64,000 nt of DNA from Streptomyces sp. AC550_RSS872 (GCF_019049285.1 NZ_JAGMUL010000045.1:47823-111822); one strand, 5' to 3'. Counted from the first letter of the stretch, positions 25,043 through 33,338 are shown. Numbers and translations: made by a program. Notes: generated by a model not told the origin, from the sequence alone.

Positions 25043-26058
25043 CGGCATCGTCCGCTCTGCCTCAGGACTCCCAGCGGCACCTGACCACGATCGACGGCTG
25101 GCGCCGGTTCGTCGAAGGACCGCCGGGTCCGCCGCCCCGGCTGACCGACGCTCAGTACGACGCGCTGGGCGAGGCCGGCCAGGCGGCCTTCGACGAGGCC
25201 CGTCTTGACCATCACGGCCGTCTGCTGGTGGTCGCCACCTCCGTCGTCCGGCACACCGTCGCCACCGGCCGCCGCCTGGTCGTGCTGAACCGGCATGCGA
25301 TCAGTGCACGCCGCGGCCTGATCGTCTCCGGCCCCGCCGGCACCGGGAAGACCATCGCAATCACCCAGCTCGGCCTGTCTCACGAGCTGCTGGACCGGGC
25401 CCGGCACCCCACCGCCACGGATCGCAAGCCGGTCATCTACATCACCGTCCCGCCCGCCGCGACACCCCGCATGATCGCGGCCGAGTTCGCCCGTTTCCTG
25501 GGGCTGCCGGTGATGGCCCGCATGAACATCACCGACCTCATCGAGTCCGTCGTCGGTGTCTGCACCGATGCCCGCACCGGCATGATCCTGGTCGACGAAC
25601 TCCACAACATCTCGCTCACCACCCAGCACGGCGCCGAAGTCGCCGACACCCTCAAGTACTTCTCCGAGCGGATCCCCGCGACGTTCATCTACGCGGGCAT
25701 CGACATCGAGCACGGCAGCCTGTTGACGGGCACCCGCGGAGCCCAGATCGCCGGCCGTTTCACCCTGATCCCCACCCGCCCCTTCCCTTACAACAGTGAG
25801 TGGCGGGGCCTGGTCGCCACCATGGAGAAGACCCTTGCCCTGCGGCGGCACCGGCCCAGCACCCTGGCGAGACTGGACCGCTACCTGCACGACCGCACCG
25901 GCGGCATGATCGGTGCCCTCTCCCACCAGATCCGCGGGGCCGCGATCGACGCGATCTTCAACGGCACCGAGAAGATCACCAAAGCCGGGCTGAAGGCCGT
26001 CCCGCTGGACGTCGCCGCCGAATCGCCTCACTTCCGCGGGCCCAGGTCCTCCCGATGA
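25039..26058 (+). CDS. TnsC/TniB family AAA+ ATPase
   Basis: A 339-residue transposition regulator. Walker A GPAGTGKT is at residues 98-105, Walker B MILVDE at 182-187, and a sensor-type segment YAGIDIEHG follows. TnsC proteins polymerise on target DNA, bridge the target selector to the transposase and stimulate TnsB. ATG overlaps the TnsB stop, and its own stop overlaps the TniQ gene, giving a tightly coupled operon. All ATPase motifs look intact, unlike the transposase. Confidence 0.88.
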   Translation: MTASSALPQDSQRHLTTIDGWRRFVEGPPGPPPRLTDAQYDALGEAGQAAFDEARLDHHGRLLVVATSVVRHTVATGRRLVVLNRHAISARRGLIVSGPAGTGKTIAITQLGLSHELLDRARHPTATDRKPVIYITVPPAATPRMIAAEFARFLGLPVMARMNITDLIESVVGVCTDARTGMILVDELHNISLTTQHGAEVADTLKYFSERIPATFIYAGIDIEHGSLLTGTRGAQIAGRFTLIPTRPFPYNSEWRGLVATMEKTLALRRHRPSTLARLDRYLHDRTGGMIGALSHQIRGAAIDAIFNGTEKITKAGLKAVPLDVAAESPHFRGPRSSR

Positions 26059-26948
26059 CCCACGAGAACGTCCGCGTCCTGCCCTTCCAGGTCCGGCCCC
26101 GGTCCGGCGAAGGCATCCGGTCCTTCATCGTCCGCCTGGCCCACGCCAACCATCTTCCGCCCCGCTACCTGCGGACCTACCTCTGCGAACCGCCCGAGCA
26201 TCTCGGTCTTCCCAGCTGGACACGGCTGGCCGCCGCGACCGGCCGCGACCCGGAGAGGCTGCTGACCACCCTGGAAACGAGGCGCTGCCTGGAGTGCGAC
26301 GCGGAGATACCGCCCTCGGACGTCATCGGCCGCCAGGCCCTGCGCTGTTCCCAGGCCTGCCGCGAGAAGGCATACCGGAAACGGCACCCTCGCGCTCCAG
26401 TGCAGAAAGCTCCCTGCAGAGAGTGCGGCAAGAGCATGAAGATCCAGCCCGGACAGCGTTATCGCCTGTGTTCATCCACCTGCCGACGGGCCAACTACCG
26501 CAAACACGAAGAAAAGTGGTTGGCCGAGGCAGACTCAGCCGATCCATCCAGACCACGCGTCTGCCCGGTCTGCGACGGCCCGATGTTCTCAGCAGCACGC
26601 CGGACATGCTCAGACCGATGCCGCCAGCGAGCACGTCGCCAACAGCTCAAGCAGCCTCCTTCGAACCCACCTTCTCCACCGCCGGTGACACCGCCGGCAC
26701 CGAAGCCCGCACCACCGCAGTCACCCGAACCGGCGCCCACGGCATCATCAAGACCCTGCGAGACCTGCGGAGGATCGCTACCACCAGGGCACTGCCAGGA
26801 ACAACGACGGACATGCTCACAGCGCTGCCGCCAGAAGGCATACCGGCAACGGAAAACAGCACTCACCGCAGAAGAGACGGCCACCCGCCTGCTCGTGACC
26901 GTCACCGACGTCCTACGACCACCGCGCCTTCCCCTGGACGGCCCGTGA
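26055..26948 (+). CDS. TniQ-like protein with four CxxC-CxxxC zinc modules
   Basis: A 297-residue protein. Residues 1-75 match a TniQ N-terminus (LPFQVRPRSGEGIRSFIVRLAHANHLPPRYL). Four zinc modules follow, each CxxC...CxxxC then a basic patch: C78/81/98/102, C121/124/139/143, C170/173/185/189 and C235/238/254/258. A Pro-rich linker (about 200-232) separates the last from the first three. TniQ/TnsD proteins pick the target site, so the array is a likely DNA reader. It is shorter than TnsD and unlike usual TniQ zinc ribbons. It overlaps the convergent gene by 47 bp. Confidence 0.78.
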   Translation: MTHENVRVLPFQVRPRSGEGIRSFIVRLAHANHLPPRYLRTYLCEPPEHLGLPSWTRLAAATGRDPERLLTTLETRRCLECDAEIPPSDVIGRQALRCSQACREKAYRKRHPRAPVQKAPCRECGKSMKIQPGQRYRLCSSTCRRANYRKHEEKWLAEADSADPSRPRVCPVCDGPMFSAARRTCSDRCRQRARRQQLKQPPSNPPSPPPVTPPAPKPAPPQSPEPAPTASSRPCETCGGSLPPGHCQEQRRTCSQRCRQKAYRQRKTALTAEETATRLLVTVTDVLRPPRLPLDGP

Positions 26949-27261
26949 TCTTCCGAAGCAGATCGAGAAAATCGCCTTGAACCTGTTCACCAGCCGCAGA
27001 GAACGGGTCTGCCGAACGCCGAAAGTAGACAGCACAGGAGACCGCAGCGGGCGCAAGACGGGAGTCCTCGGCCAGGCTTCCGCCGGGAGTCACAGGCCGC
27101 ATACCTTGGACGATCGCCTCACCAAGAGGACGCGCGGCGACCGCTTCCAGGATGCGGATGGCACAGGCGTGCTCAGTTGGACTCGGCTCCCACTCGCTAC
27201 TGTCGAATGCGGCATGCAGATCACGTATCTGTGTCGCTAAGTGCTCGATGTCGGCTGCCAT
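26902..27261 (-). CDS. Hypothetical protein carried by the transposon
   Basis: A 119-residue protein starting at ATG 27261 (MAADIEHLATQIRDLHAAFDSSEWEPS). It is largely helical, with a central EHACAIRILEAVAARPLGEAIVQGM stretch. I do not recognise a family. It is the only gene of the element outside the transposition operon and overlaps the tniQ 3' end tail to tail. It may be cargo or a regulator. Longer in-frame starts reach the right end repeats. Confidence 0.5.
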   Translation of the reverse strand: MAADIEHLATQIRDLHAAFDSSEWEPSPTEHACAIRILEAVAARPLGEAIVQGMRPVTPGGSLAEDSRLAPAAVSCAVYFRRSADPFSAAGEQVQGDFLDLLRKITGRPGEGAVVVGRR

Positions 27262-27359
27262 GAGCCGACCATACTGAGTCTGCCGCTGACGCACCGGCGC
27301 TTCCGCGGTCCCCAGGCCACAGCCGCAGCGACCGCCTTTGGCAGCACGGGATGGTTGGC

Positions 27360-27404
27360 GGTCAAACTTCGCTGACAACAGTCAAACTTCACTGTCACAG
27401 GACA
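27360..27404. repeat. Right end of the Tn7-like element
   Basis: GGTCAAACTTCG (27360-27371) and AGTCAAACTTCA (27380-27391) are inverse copies of the left-end core. They are followed by CTGTCACAGGACA (27392-27404), the exact inverse of the left terminus. Sites are spaced 20 bp here and 31 bp at the left, so the ends are asymmetric, as in Tn7. Confidence 0.85.
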
Positions 27405-27413
27405 CCCGACGCC
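27405..27413. repeat. Right 9-bp flanking direct repeat of the transposon
   Basis: CCCGACGCC, identical to 22130-22138, directly follows the right terminus. Confidence 0.75.
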
Positions 27414-27437
27414 CCTCCCCCGTGCTCTACTGCCGCC

Positions 27438-28088
27438 ATGCCGCTCCTGCTGCTGGACCTCGACAACACCCTCGTCGACCGGGACGCGGCGTTCCGGGAC
27501 GCCGCCGCCGGCTTCCTTGCCGGCCACGGCCTGCCCGCCTCCGACCTCGGCTGGGTGACGGCCACGGACGCCGGCGGCTACACCCCGCGACGCCGGCTGG
27601 CCGCGGCCATGGCCGCCCGATACGGGAGCGCGGTGCCGGACACCGCCATCCGCTCCCTGCTCGACACCGGCGGCGCCGACCGCGTGGTCCTGGCGCACTC
27701 CTCCCGCCGGGCGCTGGAACGAGCCGAGGCCGCCGGCTGGACGTGTGTGATCGTCACCAACGGCCGCGTCGCCCAGCAGGAGGCGAAGATCCGCAACACC
27801 GGGCTGGATCGGCTCGTCCAGGGCTGGGCCGTCTCCGAAGCCGTGGGCCGCAAGAAGCCCGAACCGGAGATCTTCCGGGCGGCGGCCGCATCCGTCGGCG
27901 TCCCCCTGACCGGCGCATGGGTCATCGGCGACTCACCGCACGCCGACATCGCCGGCGCCGACGCGCTCGGCCTGCGGAGCGTGTGGGTGGCAAACGGACG
28001 CGACTGGGCCCAGGACTCCTACCGGCCCACCCTTGTCTCCCATGACGTCGCCTCCGCCATCGGCCACGCCGTCGCCGCACCGCGCTGA
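27438..28088 (+). CDS. HAD family hydrolase
   Basis: A 216-residue HAD-superfamily phosphatase: motif I DLDNTLVD at residue 6, motif II VTNGR, motif III Lys in KKPEPEIF, and motif IV GDSPHADI. The substrate is unknown; phosphoglycolate- or pyrimidine-nucleotidase-like activity is typical. Only 33 bp separate the transposon end from the start codon, so the native promoter was probably displaced and expression may now come from inside the element. Confidence 0.88.
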   Translation: MPLLLLDLDNTLVDRDAAFRDAAAGFLAGHGLPASDLGWVTATDAGGYTPRRRLAAAMAARYGSAVPDTAIRSLLDTGGADRVVLAHSSRRALERAEAAGWTCVIVTNGRVAQQEAKIRNTGLDRLVQGWAVSEAVGRKKPEPEIFRAAAASVGVPLTGAWVIGDSPHADIAGADALGLRSVWVANGRDWAQDSYRPTLVSHDVASAIGHAVAAPR

Positions 28089-28196
28089 AAGCCACGGGCG
28101 AACCCCGGCCCGCACCAGTACCCCCTCCCGAAAGCGGTCCAGCACCCCCGAATTGGCCTTGGCCGTCCGCTCCCCCGCACCCCTAGCGTCAGCGTC

Positions 28197-29006
28197 ATGC
28201 GGATTCGAATCGTCGATGCCTTCACCGACCGTCCCTTCGCCGGAAACCCGGCCGGGGTCCTGCTTCTCGACGCCTTCCCGGACGACGACTGGCTCCAGAA
28301 CGTGGCCATGGAGGTCAGTCACGCCGAGACGGCGTTCGCGCACCGGCTGCCCGAAGGCGGGGAGGCCGACTGGGCGCTGCGGTGGTTCACGCCGGTCGCC
28401 GAGGTGGCCATGTGCGGGCACGCCACGCTCGCCACGGCCCATGTGCTGCACAGCACCGGCGCCCACCTGGGGCCTGTGCGGTTCGCCACCCGAAGCGGCG
28501 TCCTCGTCGCCACGCCCGGCGAGGACGGCTCGATCACGCTGGACTTCCCGACCGCCCCGCTCACGCCCGTCGAGGTCCCGGCCGGGGTCGCTCAGGCGCT
28601 GGGCGCCGAGCCGCTCGTCGCCTTCGACACCGGCCCGAACGTCGGGGACCTGCTCGTCGAACTCACCGACGAGAAGACGGTTCACGCGCTGTCCCCCGAC
28701 CTCGCCGCCCTCGGCGCCTGCTCCGAACGCGGCATCATCGCCACGGCCCGCGCCGAGGACCCCACGAGGGGCTACGACTTCGTCTCCCGTTGCTTCTTCC
28801 CGAACATCGGCATTGACGAGGACCCGGTCACCGGCAGCGCCCACACGGCCCTCGCCCCCTTCTGGTCCGAGCGCCTCGCCCGGGCCGAGCTCACCGGCCT
28901 CCAGGCCTCGCCCCGCTCCGGCCGCGTCCGCACGCAGCTGCGCGGCGACCGCACGCTGCTGAGCGGCGGCGCGGTCACCGTGATCGAGGGGGAGCTGCTC
29001 GCCTGA
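28197..29006 (+). CDS. PhzF family isomerase/epimerase
   Basis: A 269-residue PhzF-like protein with the N-terminal DAFTDRPFAGNPAGVLLL hallmark, the catalytic Glu in MEVSHAETAFA, and the CGHATLATAHVL and DEDPVTGSAHTALAPFW diagnostic motifs. PhzF catalyses an isomerisation in phenazine synthesis, but most relatives act on other small acids. No phenazine genes are near, so the reaction is open. Confidence 0.9.
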   Translation: MRIRIVDAFTDRPFAGNPAGVLLLDAFPDDDWLQNVAMEVSHAETAFAHRLPEGGEADWALRWFTPVAEVAMCGHATLATAHVLHSTGAHLGPVRFATRSGVLVATPGEDGSITLDFPTAPLTPVEVPAGVAQALGAEPLVAFDTGPNVGDLLVELTDEKTVHALSPDLAALGACSERGIIATARAEDPTRGYDFVSRCFFPNIGIDEDPVTGSAHTALAPFWSERLARAELTGLQASPRSGRVRTQLRGDRTLLSGGAVTVIEGELLA

Positions 29007-29012
29007 GCCGGC

Positions 29013-29792
29013 TCACGCCGTCGGCAGCCACCCGACCTTCCCGGCCAGCAGCGCGTACCCGACGAACGCCCCTATGTCGAGCAGGGAGTGCGCCACGACC
29101 AGCGGGCCGACCCGGCCCCAGCGCCGGTACAGGTAGACGAACACCACGCCCATCGCCATGTTGCCGAGGAAGCCGCCGATGCCCTGGTATAGGTGGTACG
29201 AGCCGCGCAGTACGGAGCTGGCCACCAGCGCGCTGCCGGGCGTCCAGCCCAACTGGCCCAGTCGGCGCAGCAGATAGCCGACGACGATGACCTCTTCCAG
29301 GATGGCGTTCTGAAGCGCCGACAGGATCAGTACCGGGTACTTCCACCACACGTCGGGCAGTGCCTCGGGCACCACGGTGAGGTTGAAGCCGAGGCCTCGG
29401 GCGGCCAGGTAGAAGGCGATTCCGGTGCTGCCGATCACCGCGGCGACGGCTGCTCCCCGGCCGAGGTCCGGCCAGGGGCGGGTGCGGTCGAAGCCGAGGG
29501 TGCGCAGGCTCTGCCCCTCACGCAGCAGGAAGTGCGCGACGAGGGCGACGGGGATCAGTGCCGTGGTGATTCCGAAGAGCTGCCACGCGAGATCCAGCCA
29601 GGGGCGGCCGGGGGCGGCCGAGGCATTGAGCGTGGCCGCCTGGTCCTTGAGGCCGCCCGGTTTGGTGACCGAGCCGACAAAGCTGATCAGGGCGGACACG
29701 CCGCTCGCACCGAGCGAAAGGCCCAGTACGAGCAGCGTCTCATCACGGAGGATCCGTCGCGAGGGCCGCTCATGCGGAAAAGATTCGGCCAT
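29013..29792 (-). CDS. CPBP family intramembrane metalloprotease
   Basis: About 259 residues with seven or so membrane segments and the CPBP/Abi motifs: ILEEVIVVGYLLRRL (Glu-Glu pair), RGSYHLYQG (Arg and His), and VVAHSLLDIG (His). Bacterial members process peptides or act in bacteriocin immunity; the substrate here is unknown. ATG 29792 follows a purine-rich GAGGCAGG; an in-frame ATG at 29843 would add 17 residues. It converges on the PhzF gene, 6 bp apart. Confidence 0.85.
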   Translation of the reverse strand: MAESFPHERPSRRILRDETLLVLGLSLGASGVSALISFVGSVTKPGGLKDQAATLNASAAPGRPWLDLAWQLFGITTALIPVALVAHFLLREGQSLRTLGFDRTRPWPDLGRGAAVAAVIGSTGIAFYLAARGLGFNLTVVPEALPDVWWKYPVLILSALQNAILEEVIVVGYLLRRLGQLGWTPGSALVASSVLRGSYHLYQGIGGFLGNMAMGVVFVYLYRRWGRVGPLVVAHSLLDIGAFVGYALLAGKVGWLPTA

Positions 29793-29869
29793 GGGGCCTG
29801 CCTCGCCCTGCACACCTGCCTCCAGTGAGTAATTCCGCCTCATCCGCGACAGGGAGGGGCACCACCGTC

Positions 29870-30049
29870 ATGGGACGTCACAGCTTGCCCGATCAGTATG
29901 GGCCGGGTGACATCGACCCCCTCGACGCGACGGTGCGGCACGAGGCTCGGCACCCCCTGCGTACCGCCCACGCGTCGGCCGTCACCCCAGCGGCACCGGC
30001 TCCAGCAAGCCGACCGGCCAGGTGTGGACCGGATCGCCGCGGTGCATGA
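29870..30049 (+). pseudogene. Likely 5' remnant of a membrane-protein gene
   Basis: A good ribosome site (GGGAGGGG) precedes ATG 29870. The first residues, MGRHSLPDQYGP, resemble the N-terminus of streptomycete membrane proteins I know. The frame then loses character (RHPLRTAHASAVTP) and runs into the 3' end of the convergent ligase gene, with no hydrophobic segment. It is best read as a gene front left behind by a deletion. Confidence 0.4.
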
Positions 30050-31499
30050 GCTCGCGGTAGCGGCGGGTCGTGGCCGCCAGGGCCGCGTCCCTGGTCAGGC
30101 CCGCCTCCAGGGCCTGGTGGAAGGTGGCCGCCTGCCAGGACGCACCGTTCATCCGCCTGCGGCACCGCTCCTCGATGACGCCCAGGTAGAAGTCACGGTC
30201 GGCGCGCTCCACGCCCCACGCCTCCAGGCCGACCTCGGCCAGCGGCAGCAGTTCGTCGCGTACGAGGCTCACCGCGTCGACCTCGGTCGTCCCGCCGTAC
30301 CGTCCACGCCGGGGCCAGCGCAGCCGCGCGTCGATGCCGTGCCTGCACGCCGCGTCGAAGTTGGCGGCGGCCGCCTCGAAGGGGAGCCGGGTCCACACGG
30401 GCCGTGACTCCTCGGCGAGGGCGCGGACGACGCCGTAGTAGAAGGCCGTGTTGGCGATGACGTCCGTGACGGTCGGCCCTGCGGGCAGGACGCGGTTCTC
30501 GACGCGCAGGTGCGGGACGCCGTCGGCGACGCCGTAGACGGGCCGGTTCCAGCGGTAGACGGTGCCGTTGTGCAGGACGAGTTCGGCGAGCGTCGGGGTG
30601 CCGCCGGCGTCGATGACCTCGAGCGGGTCCTCGTCGTCACAGATCGGCAGCAGGGCCGGGAAGAACCGCAGGTTCTCCTCGAAGAGGTCGAACGCCGAGG
30701 TGATCCACCGCTCCCCGAACCAGGTGCGCGGCCGTACGCCCTGGGCCTGGAGCTCGGGCGGGCGGGTGTCGGTGGACTGCTGGAACAGCGGCGGGCGCGA
30801 CTCCCGCCACAGCTCGCGTCCGAACAGGAACGGCGAGTTGGCACCCACGGCGACCTGCGCGGCGGCGACCGCCTGGGCGGCGTTCCAGACGTCGGCGAAG
30901 CGGCCCGGGGTGACCTGGAGGTGCAGCTGTACGGAGGTGCAGGCGGCCTCGGGGGCGATGGAGCCGGAGGTGCAGGTCAGGTGCTCCACGCCGTCGATGT
31001 CGAGGGTGAAGTCCTCGCCGCGTGCGGCCACGATCTGGTCGTTGAGAAGGGTGTAGCGGTCGACGGCGGAGAGGTTCGAGGAGACCAGGTCGTCCCGGTC
31101 GAGTGTCGGCAGAATGCCGATCATCACGATTCCCGCGTCGAGCTCACCGGCTTTTCGGTCGGCATATGCCAATGATGTACGGAGTTCCTCCGCGAGCTGG
31201 TCGAATACCCGACCCTGGAGCCGGTGTGGGGCTATGTTGACTTCCAGATTGAACATGGCGAGTTCTGTTTGGAAATCGCGGCTCGCGATCCGCTCCAGCA
31301 CCTGCATGTTCAGCATTTTCGGCATGCCGTCGGCACCGGTGAGGTTCAATTCGATCTCCAGCCCCATGAGGTTCTTGGGGCGGTCGAACCGCTTCTCCTC
31401 CAGCAGCCGCTCCAGGCCCGTCAGACACCGCCGCAGCTTCTCGCGGTAGTGCTGGCGATCGGACAGATCGAACCGACCTGCCACGACCTTCTCCCCCAT
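29982..31499 (-). CDS. Glutamate-cysteine ligase family protein (GCS2 type)
   Basis: A 505-residue protein with the GCS2 fold: MGLEIELNL near residue 40 (substrate and metal Glu residues), FNLEVNIAPH, SGSIAPEAACTSVQLHLQV and RVENRVLPAGPTVTD. Relatives make gamma-glutamylcysteine or related amides; in actinobacteria EgtA does this for ergothioneine. No egtB-D genes adjoin, so EgtA identity is not claimed. ATG 31499 has GAGGAGGG about 8 nt upstream; the frame is open further up but non-coding in character. Confidence 0.85.
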   Translation of the reverse strand: MGEKVVAGRFDLSDRQHYREKLRRCLTGLERLLEEKRFDRPKNLMGLEIELNLTGADGMPKMLNMQVLERIASRDFQTELAMFNLEVNIAPHRLQGRVFDQLAEELRTSLAYADRKAGELDAGIVMIGILPTLDRDDLVSSNLSAVDRYTLLNDQIVAARGEDFTLDIDGVEHLTCTSGSIAPEAACTSVQLHLQVTPGRFADVWNAAQAVAAAQVAVGANSPFLFGRELWRESRPPLFQQSTDTRPPELQAQGVRPRTWFGERWITSAFDLFEENLRFFPALLPICDDEDPLEVIDAGGTPTLAELVLHNGTVYRWNRPVYGVADGVPHLRVENRVLPAGPTVTDVIANTAFYYGVVRALAEESRPVWTRLPFEAAAANFDAACRHGIDARLRWPRRGRYGGTTEVDAVSLVRDELLPLAEVGLEAWGVERADRDFYLGVIEERCRRRMNGASWQAATFHQALEAGLTRDAALAATTRRYRELMHRGDPVHTWPVGLLEPVPLG

Positions 31500-32068
31500 C
31501 GAAGCTTCCCTCCTCGGATGGGCGGGCCCTGGGCCCGCCCGGCGGATCAGGCCGCCCGTCTCCCGGGTCAGGTGGGATGATGCCCAGCCGAAGCGATCGA
31601 TAACGTCCCGCTTCGGCCCGGCGCCCGCTAGTCTGTCGGACGTGACCGGCGGCACATTCGCCAGGCATGCGGCACTCCGCAGTTGCGGACTCCTTACGAA
31701 CTCGTGAAAAACGCCGACGAGAATTGGCCGTCCGCGCCCGGGGTGTTTTTCGAGGTCATCGCCGTATGATCGGCCGGCAATCAGGATGATTCCCGCATAT
31801 CACCGGCCGAATGAACCCTTGCCGGGTGCACCGATATCGGCTAGATGAAACATCGTCTGAACACTCGTCGTATAAACTCCGCAATCAAGGCAGAGGGTTG
31901 GCGCCCACGGTCCCAGGACCTGTCGTCACGTGACGTACGGCAGGCCCCACTCACCCCCCTCGCGCTTCCCGACCCGGCCCCGCCTCTCTGACCTCCGTGA
32001 GCAGACAGCGCCGTCCGCCCCCGCCACGCCCTCGCGCCACCGGCTCTCCGAATGAGAGGCGACCCACC
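31500..32068. other. Long intergenic region between divergent genes
   Basis: 569 bp between the ligase start and the next gene. Around 31680-31880 it is distinctly AT-richer than its surroundings, as expected for promoters of two divergent genes. I see no supported ORF, RNA gene or strong hairpin. Confidence 0.5.
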
Positions 32069-32671
32069 ATGCCGCTGCATGTTCCCCCGGCTCCCGCGCC
32101 CGCACTTCGCTCCGTCCTCACCGCCCTCGGCTCGCCCACCGCGGTAAGTGAGGCCCGAACGCCCTCCCTGCGCGCCGCCCAGGGACCCGCCACACCCGAA
32201 CTCCCGCTGCCCGTGCACGTCCTGGACGAGATCACCCCGGCAGGGGTGACCGCGACCCGGCTGGCCGGCTGGCGCTTTCTGATCCGCTGCGGGGAACGCG
32301 CGGTGGCCGCGGCCGAGACCCGGCTGACCCCGGACGGCTGGGCCTTCTCACACTTCTTCGAGGGGCCCTACATCGCGTCCACCGAGCGGGCGCTCCAGCA
32401 GGCCGAGACGATCGCACAGCCCTACCAGCCGCGCCTGCTGTCGTTCCCCGGCCTGTACATGCTCACGCTGTGGCTGCATGGCGACTGCACCGCGGACGGC
32501 GCCACCGGCCACCCCGCCGCCACGGACATCCTCGTACCGCTGGCCCCGGCCCCGCCCGGCATCGCGGCCCACCTGCCGCTCCGGGTCGCCGAGCTGCTCC
32601 CGGTGCTGACCCACCGGGCGACGCCGGCCCCGCTGCCGCCCCTGCCTCCGCTGCTCGGTTCGCCCGCCTGA
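32069..32671 (+). CDS. Conserved hypothetical protein
   Basis: A 200-residue protein with Pro/Ala-rich ends and a compact middle (VTATRLAGWRFLIRCGERAVAAAETRLTPDGWAFSHFFEGPYIASTERAL). ATG 32069 has GAGAGG about 9 nt upstream. No signal peptide or membrane segment. I do not recognise the family. A strong terminator follows at 32697. Confidence 0.6.
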   Translation: MPLHVPPAPAPALRSVLTALGSPTAVSEARTPSLRAAQGPATPELPLPVHVLDEITPAGVTATRLAGWRFLIRCGERAVAAAETRLTPDGWAFSHFFEGPYIASTERALQQAETIAQPYQPRLLSFPGLYMLTLWLHGDCTADGATGHPAATDILVPLAPAPPGIAAHLPLRVAELLPVLTHRATPAPLPPLPPLLGSPA

Positions 32672-32696
32672 CAGCGCACCGCGCGAGCGCCCGCGT

Positions 32697-32730
32697 ACCC
32701 CGCCGCCCCGTTCCGTCCGGGCGGCGGGGT
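32697..32730 (+). terminator. Terminator after the 200-residue gene
   Basis: A perfect 12-bp stem, ACCCCGCCGCCC / GGGCGGCGGGGT, with a 10-nt loop, starting 26 bp past the stop codon. The remaining intergenic DNA to 33131 holds the possible leader ORF at 32915 and a long in-frame extension of the DUF5999 gene. Confidence 0.85.
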
Positions 32731-32914
32731 GCGCCGCTGTCCGCCACCGGGATTAGGCTCGTATCGGACAACAGGAAATCGAGCCACGCACACACGCAAT
32801 GGTTTCGCTCGTGCGAGCGACAATACGCTCGAACGAGCTTCTCGCGGCCTCCGGGCCACCCGGACTAGCCCTATCCGACCACTGGAAACCATCCGAAGTG
32901 ACAGTGGAGTTGGG

Positions 32915-32953
32915 ATGAACCGTCCGCGGCGGCGACGCGTCATCAACCTGTGA
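32915..32953 (+). CDS. Possible 12-residue leader peptide (MNRPRRRRVINL)
   Basis: A short Arg-rich ORF with GGAG upstream, in the 460-bp gap before the DUF5999 gene. Four consecutive Arg codons could act as a sensor of arginine charging. No clear attenuator hairpin follows, so this is weak. Confidence 0.25.
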   Translation: MNRPRRRRVINL

Positions 32954-33131
32954 GAAAGCGGTGCTGCGAAATCCCTGCGGATCGACGCCCGTGGGGCAAC
33001 ACTGGGTTCCGACCGACTAATCACAACGGGGGCCGGCCATGAACGAAGCTTCACGCCGCGCGACAGACACGACCGTCACTACGGACACGACAGTCACCTC
33101 ACACATCACAACAGAGCGAAAGATCCCTTCC

Positions 33132-33338
33132 ATGTGCCAGCACCAGCCACCGTGCCCCTCAGCCGACTCCGCCGACCGGGAATCCGCCCGTCTCGTGGCG
33201 CACCACCCGGAGCAGGGGTGGAGCCTGCTGTGCAACGGTGTTCTCCTCTTCGAGGACACCGGTGAGCTCCTGCCGGACGGCCAGATCATCGCCCCGCACC
33301 GTCCGCTGGGCACCGGAAAGGTGATGACCGCCGCATAG
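33132..33338 (+). CDS. DUF5999 family protein
   Basis: A 68-residue protein starting MCQHQPPCPSADSADRESAR and containing WSLLCNGVLLFEDTGELLPDG. It is a small streptomycete family of unknown function with conserved cysteines near the N-terminus. ATG 33132 matches the conserved family start; an in-frame ATG at 33039, with GGGGGCCGG upstream, would add 31 Thr-rich residues. Confidence 0.85.
   Translation: MCQHQPPCPSADSADRESARLVAHHPEQGWSLLCNGVLLFEDTGELLPDGQIIAPHRPLGTGKVMTAA

Larger units (their letters stand above)
22139..27404 (+). mobile_element. Compact Tn7-like transposon (TnsA, split TnsB, TnsC/TniB, TniQ-Zn)
   Basis: A 5,266-bp element bounded by 13-bp perfect inverted repeats starting TGT and ending ACA, flanked by 9-bp direct repeats. 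The transposition genes form one rightward operon with 4-nt overlaps. One small gene converges on it from the right end. There are no Cas genes, no CRISPR array and no TnsD/TnsE gene, so target choice must rest on the TniQ-like protein. It sits between the PadR regulator and a HAD gene. Two defects (first DDE Asp replaced by Gly; N-terminal TnsB domain out of frame) suggest an immobile copy. Confidence 0.88.

Noticed and set aside
22139..27404. CRISPR-associated transposon (CAST)
   Set aside because: The TnsB/TnsC/TniQ set invites this, but no Cas effector, Cascade gene, tracr-like RNA or repeat-spacer array lies inside or beside the element.
29982..31499. egtA (ergothioneine synthesis)
   Set aside because: The fold fits GCS2, but no egtB, egtC or egtD lies nearby and related ligases are common, so the symbol is not assigned.
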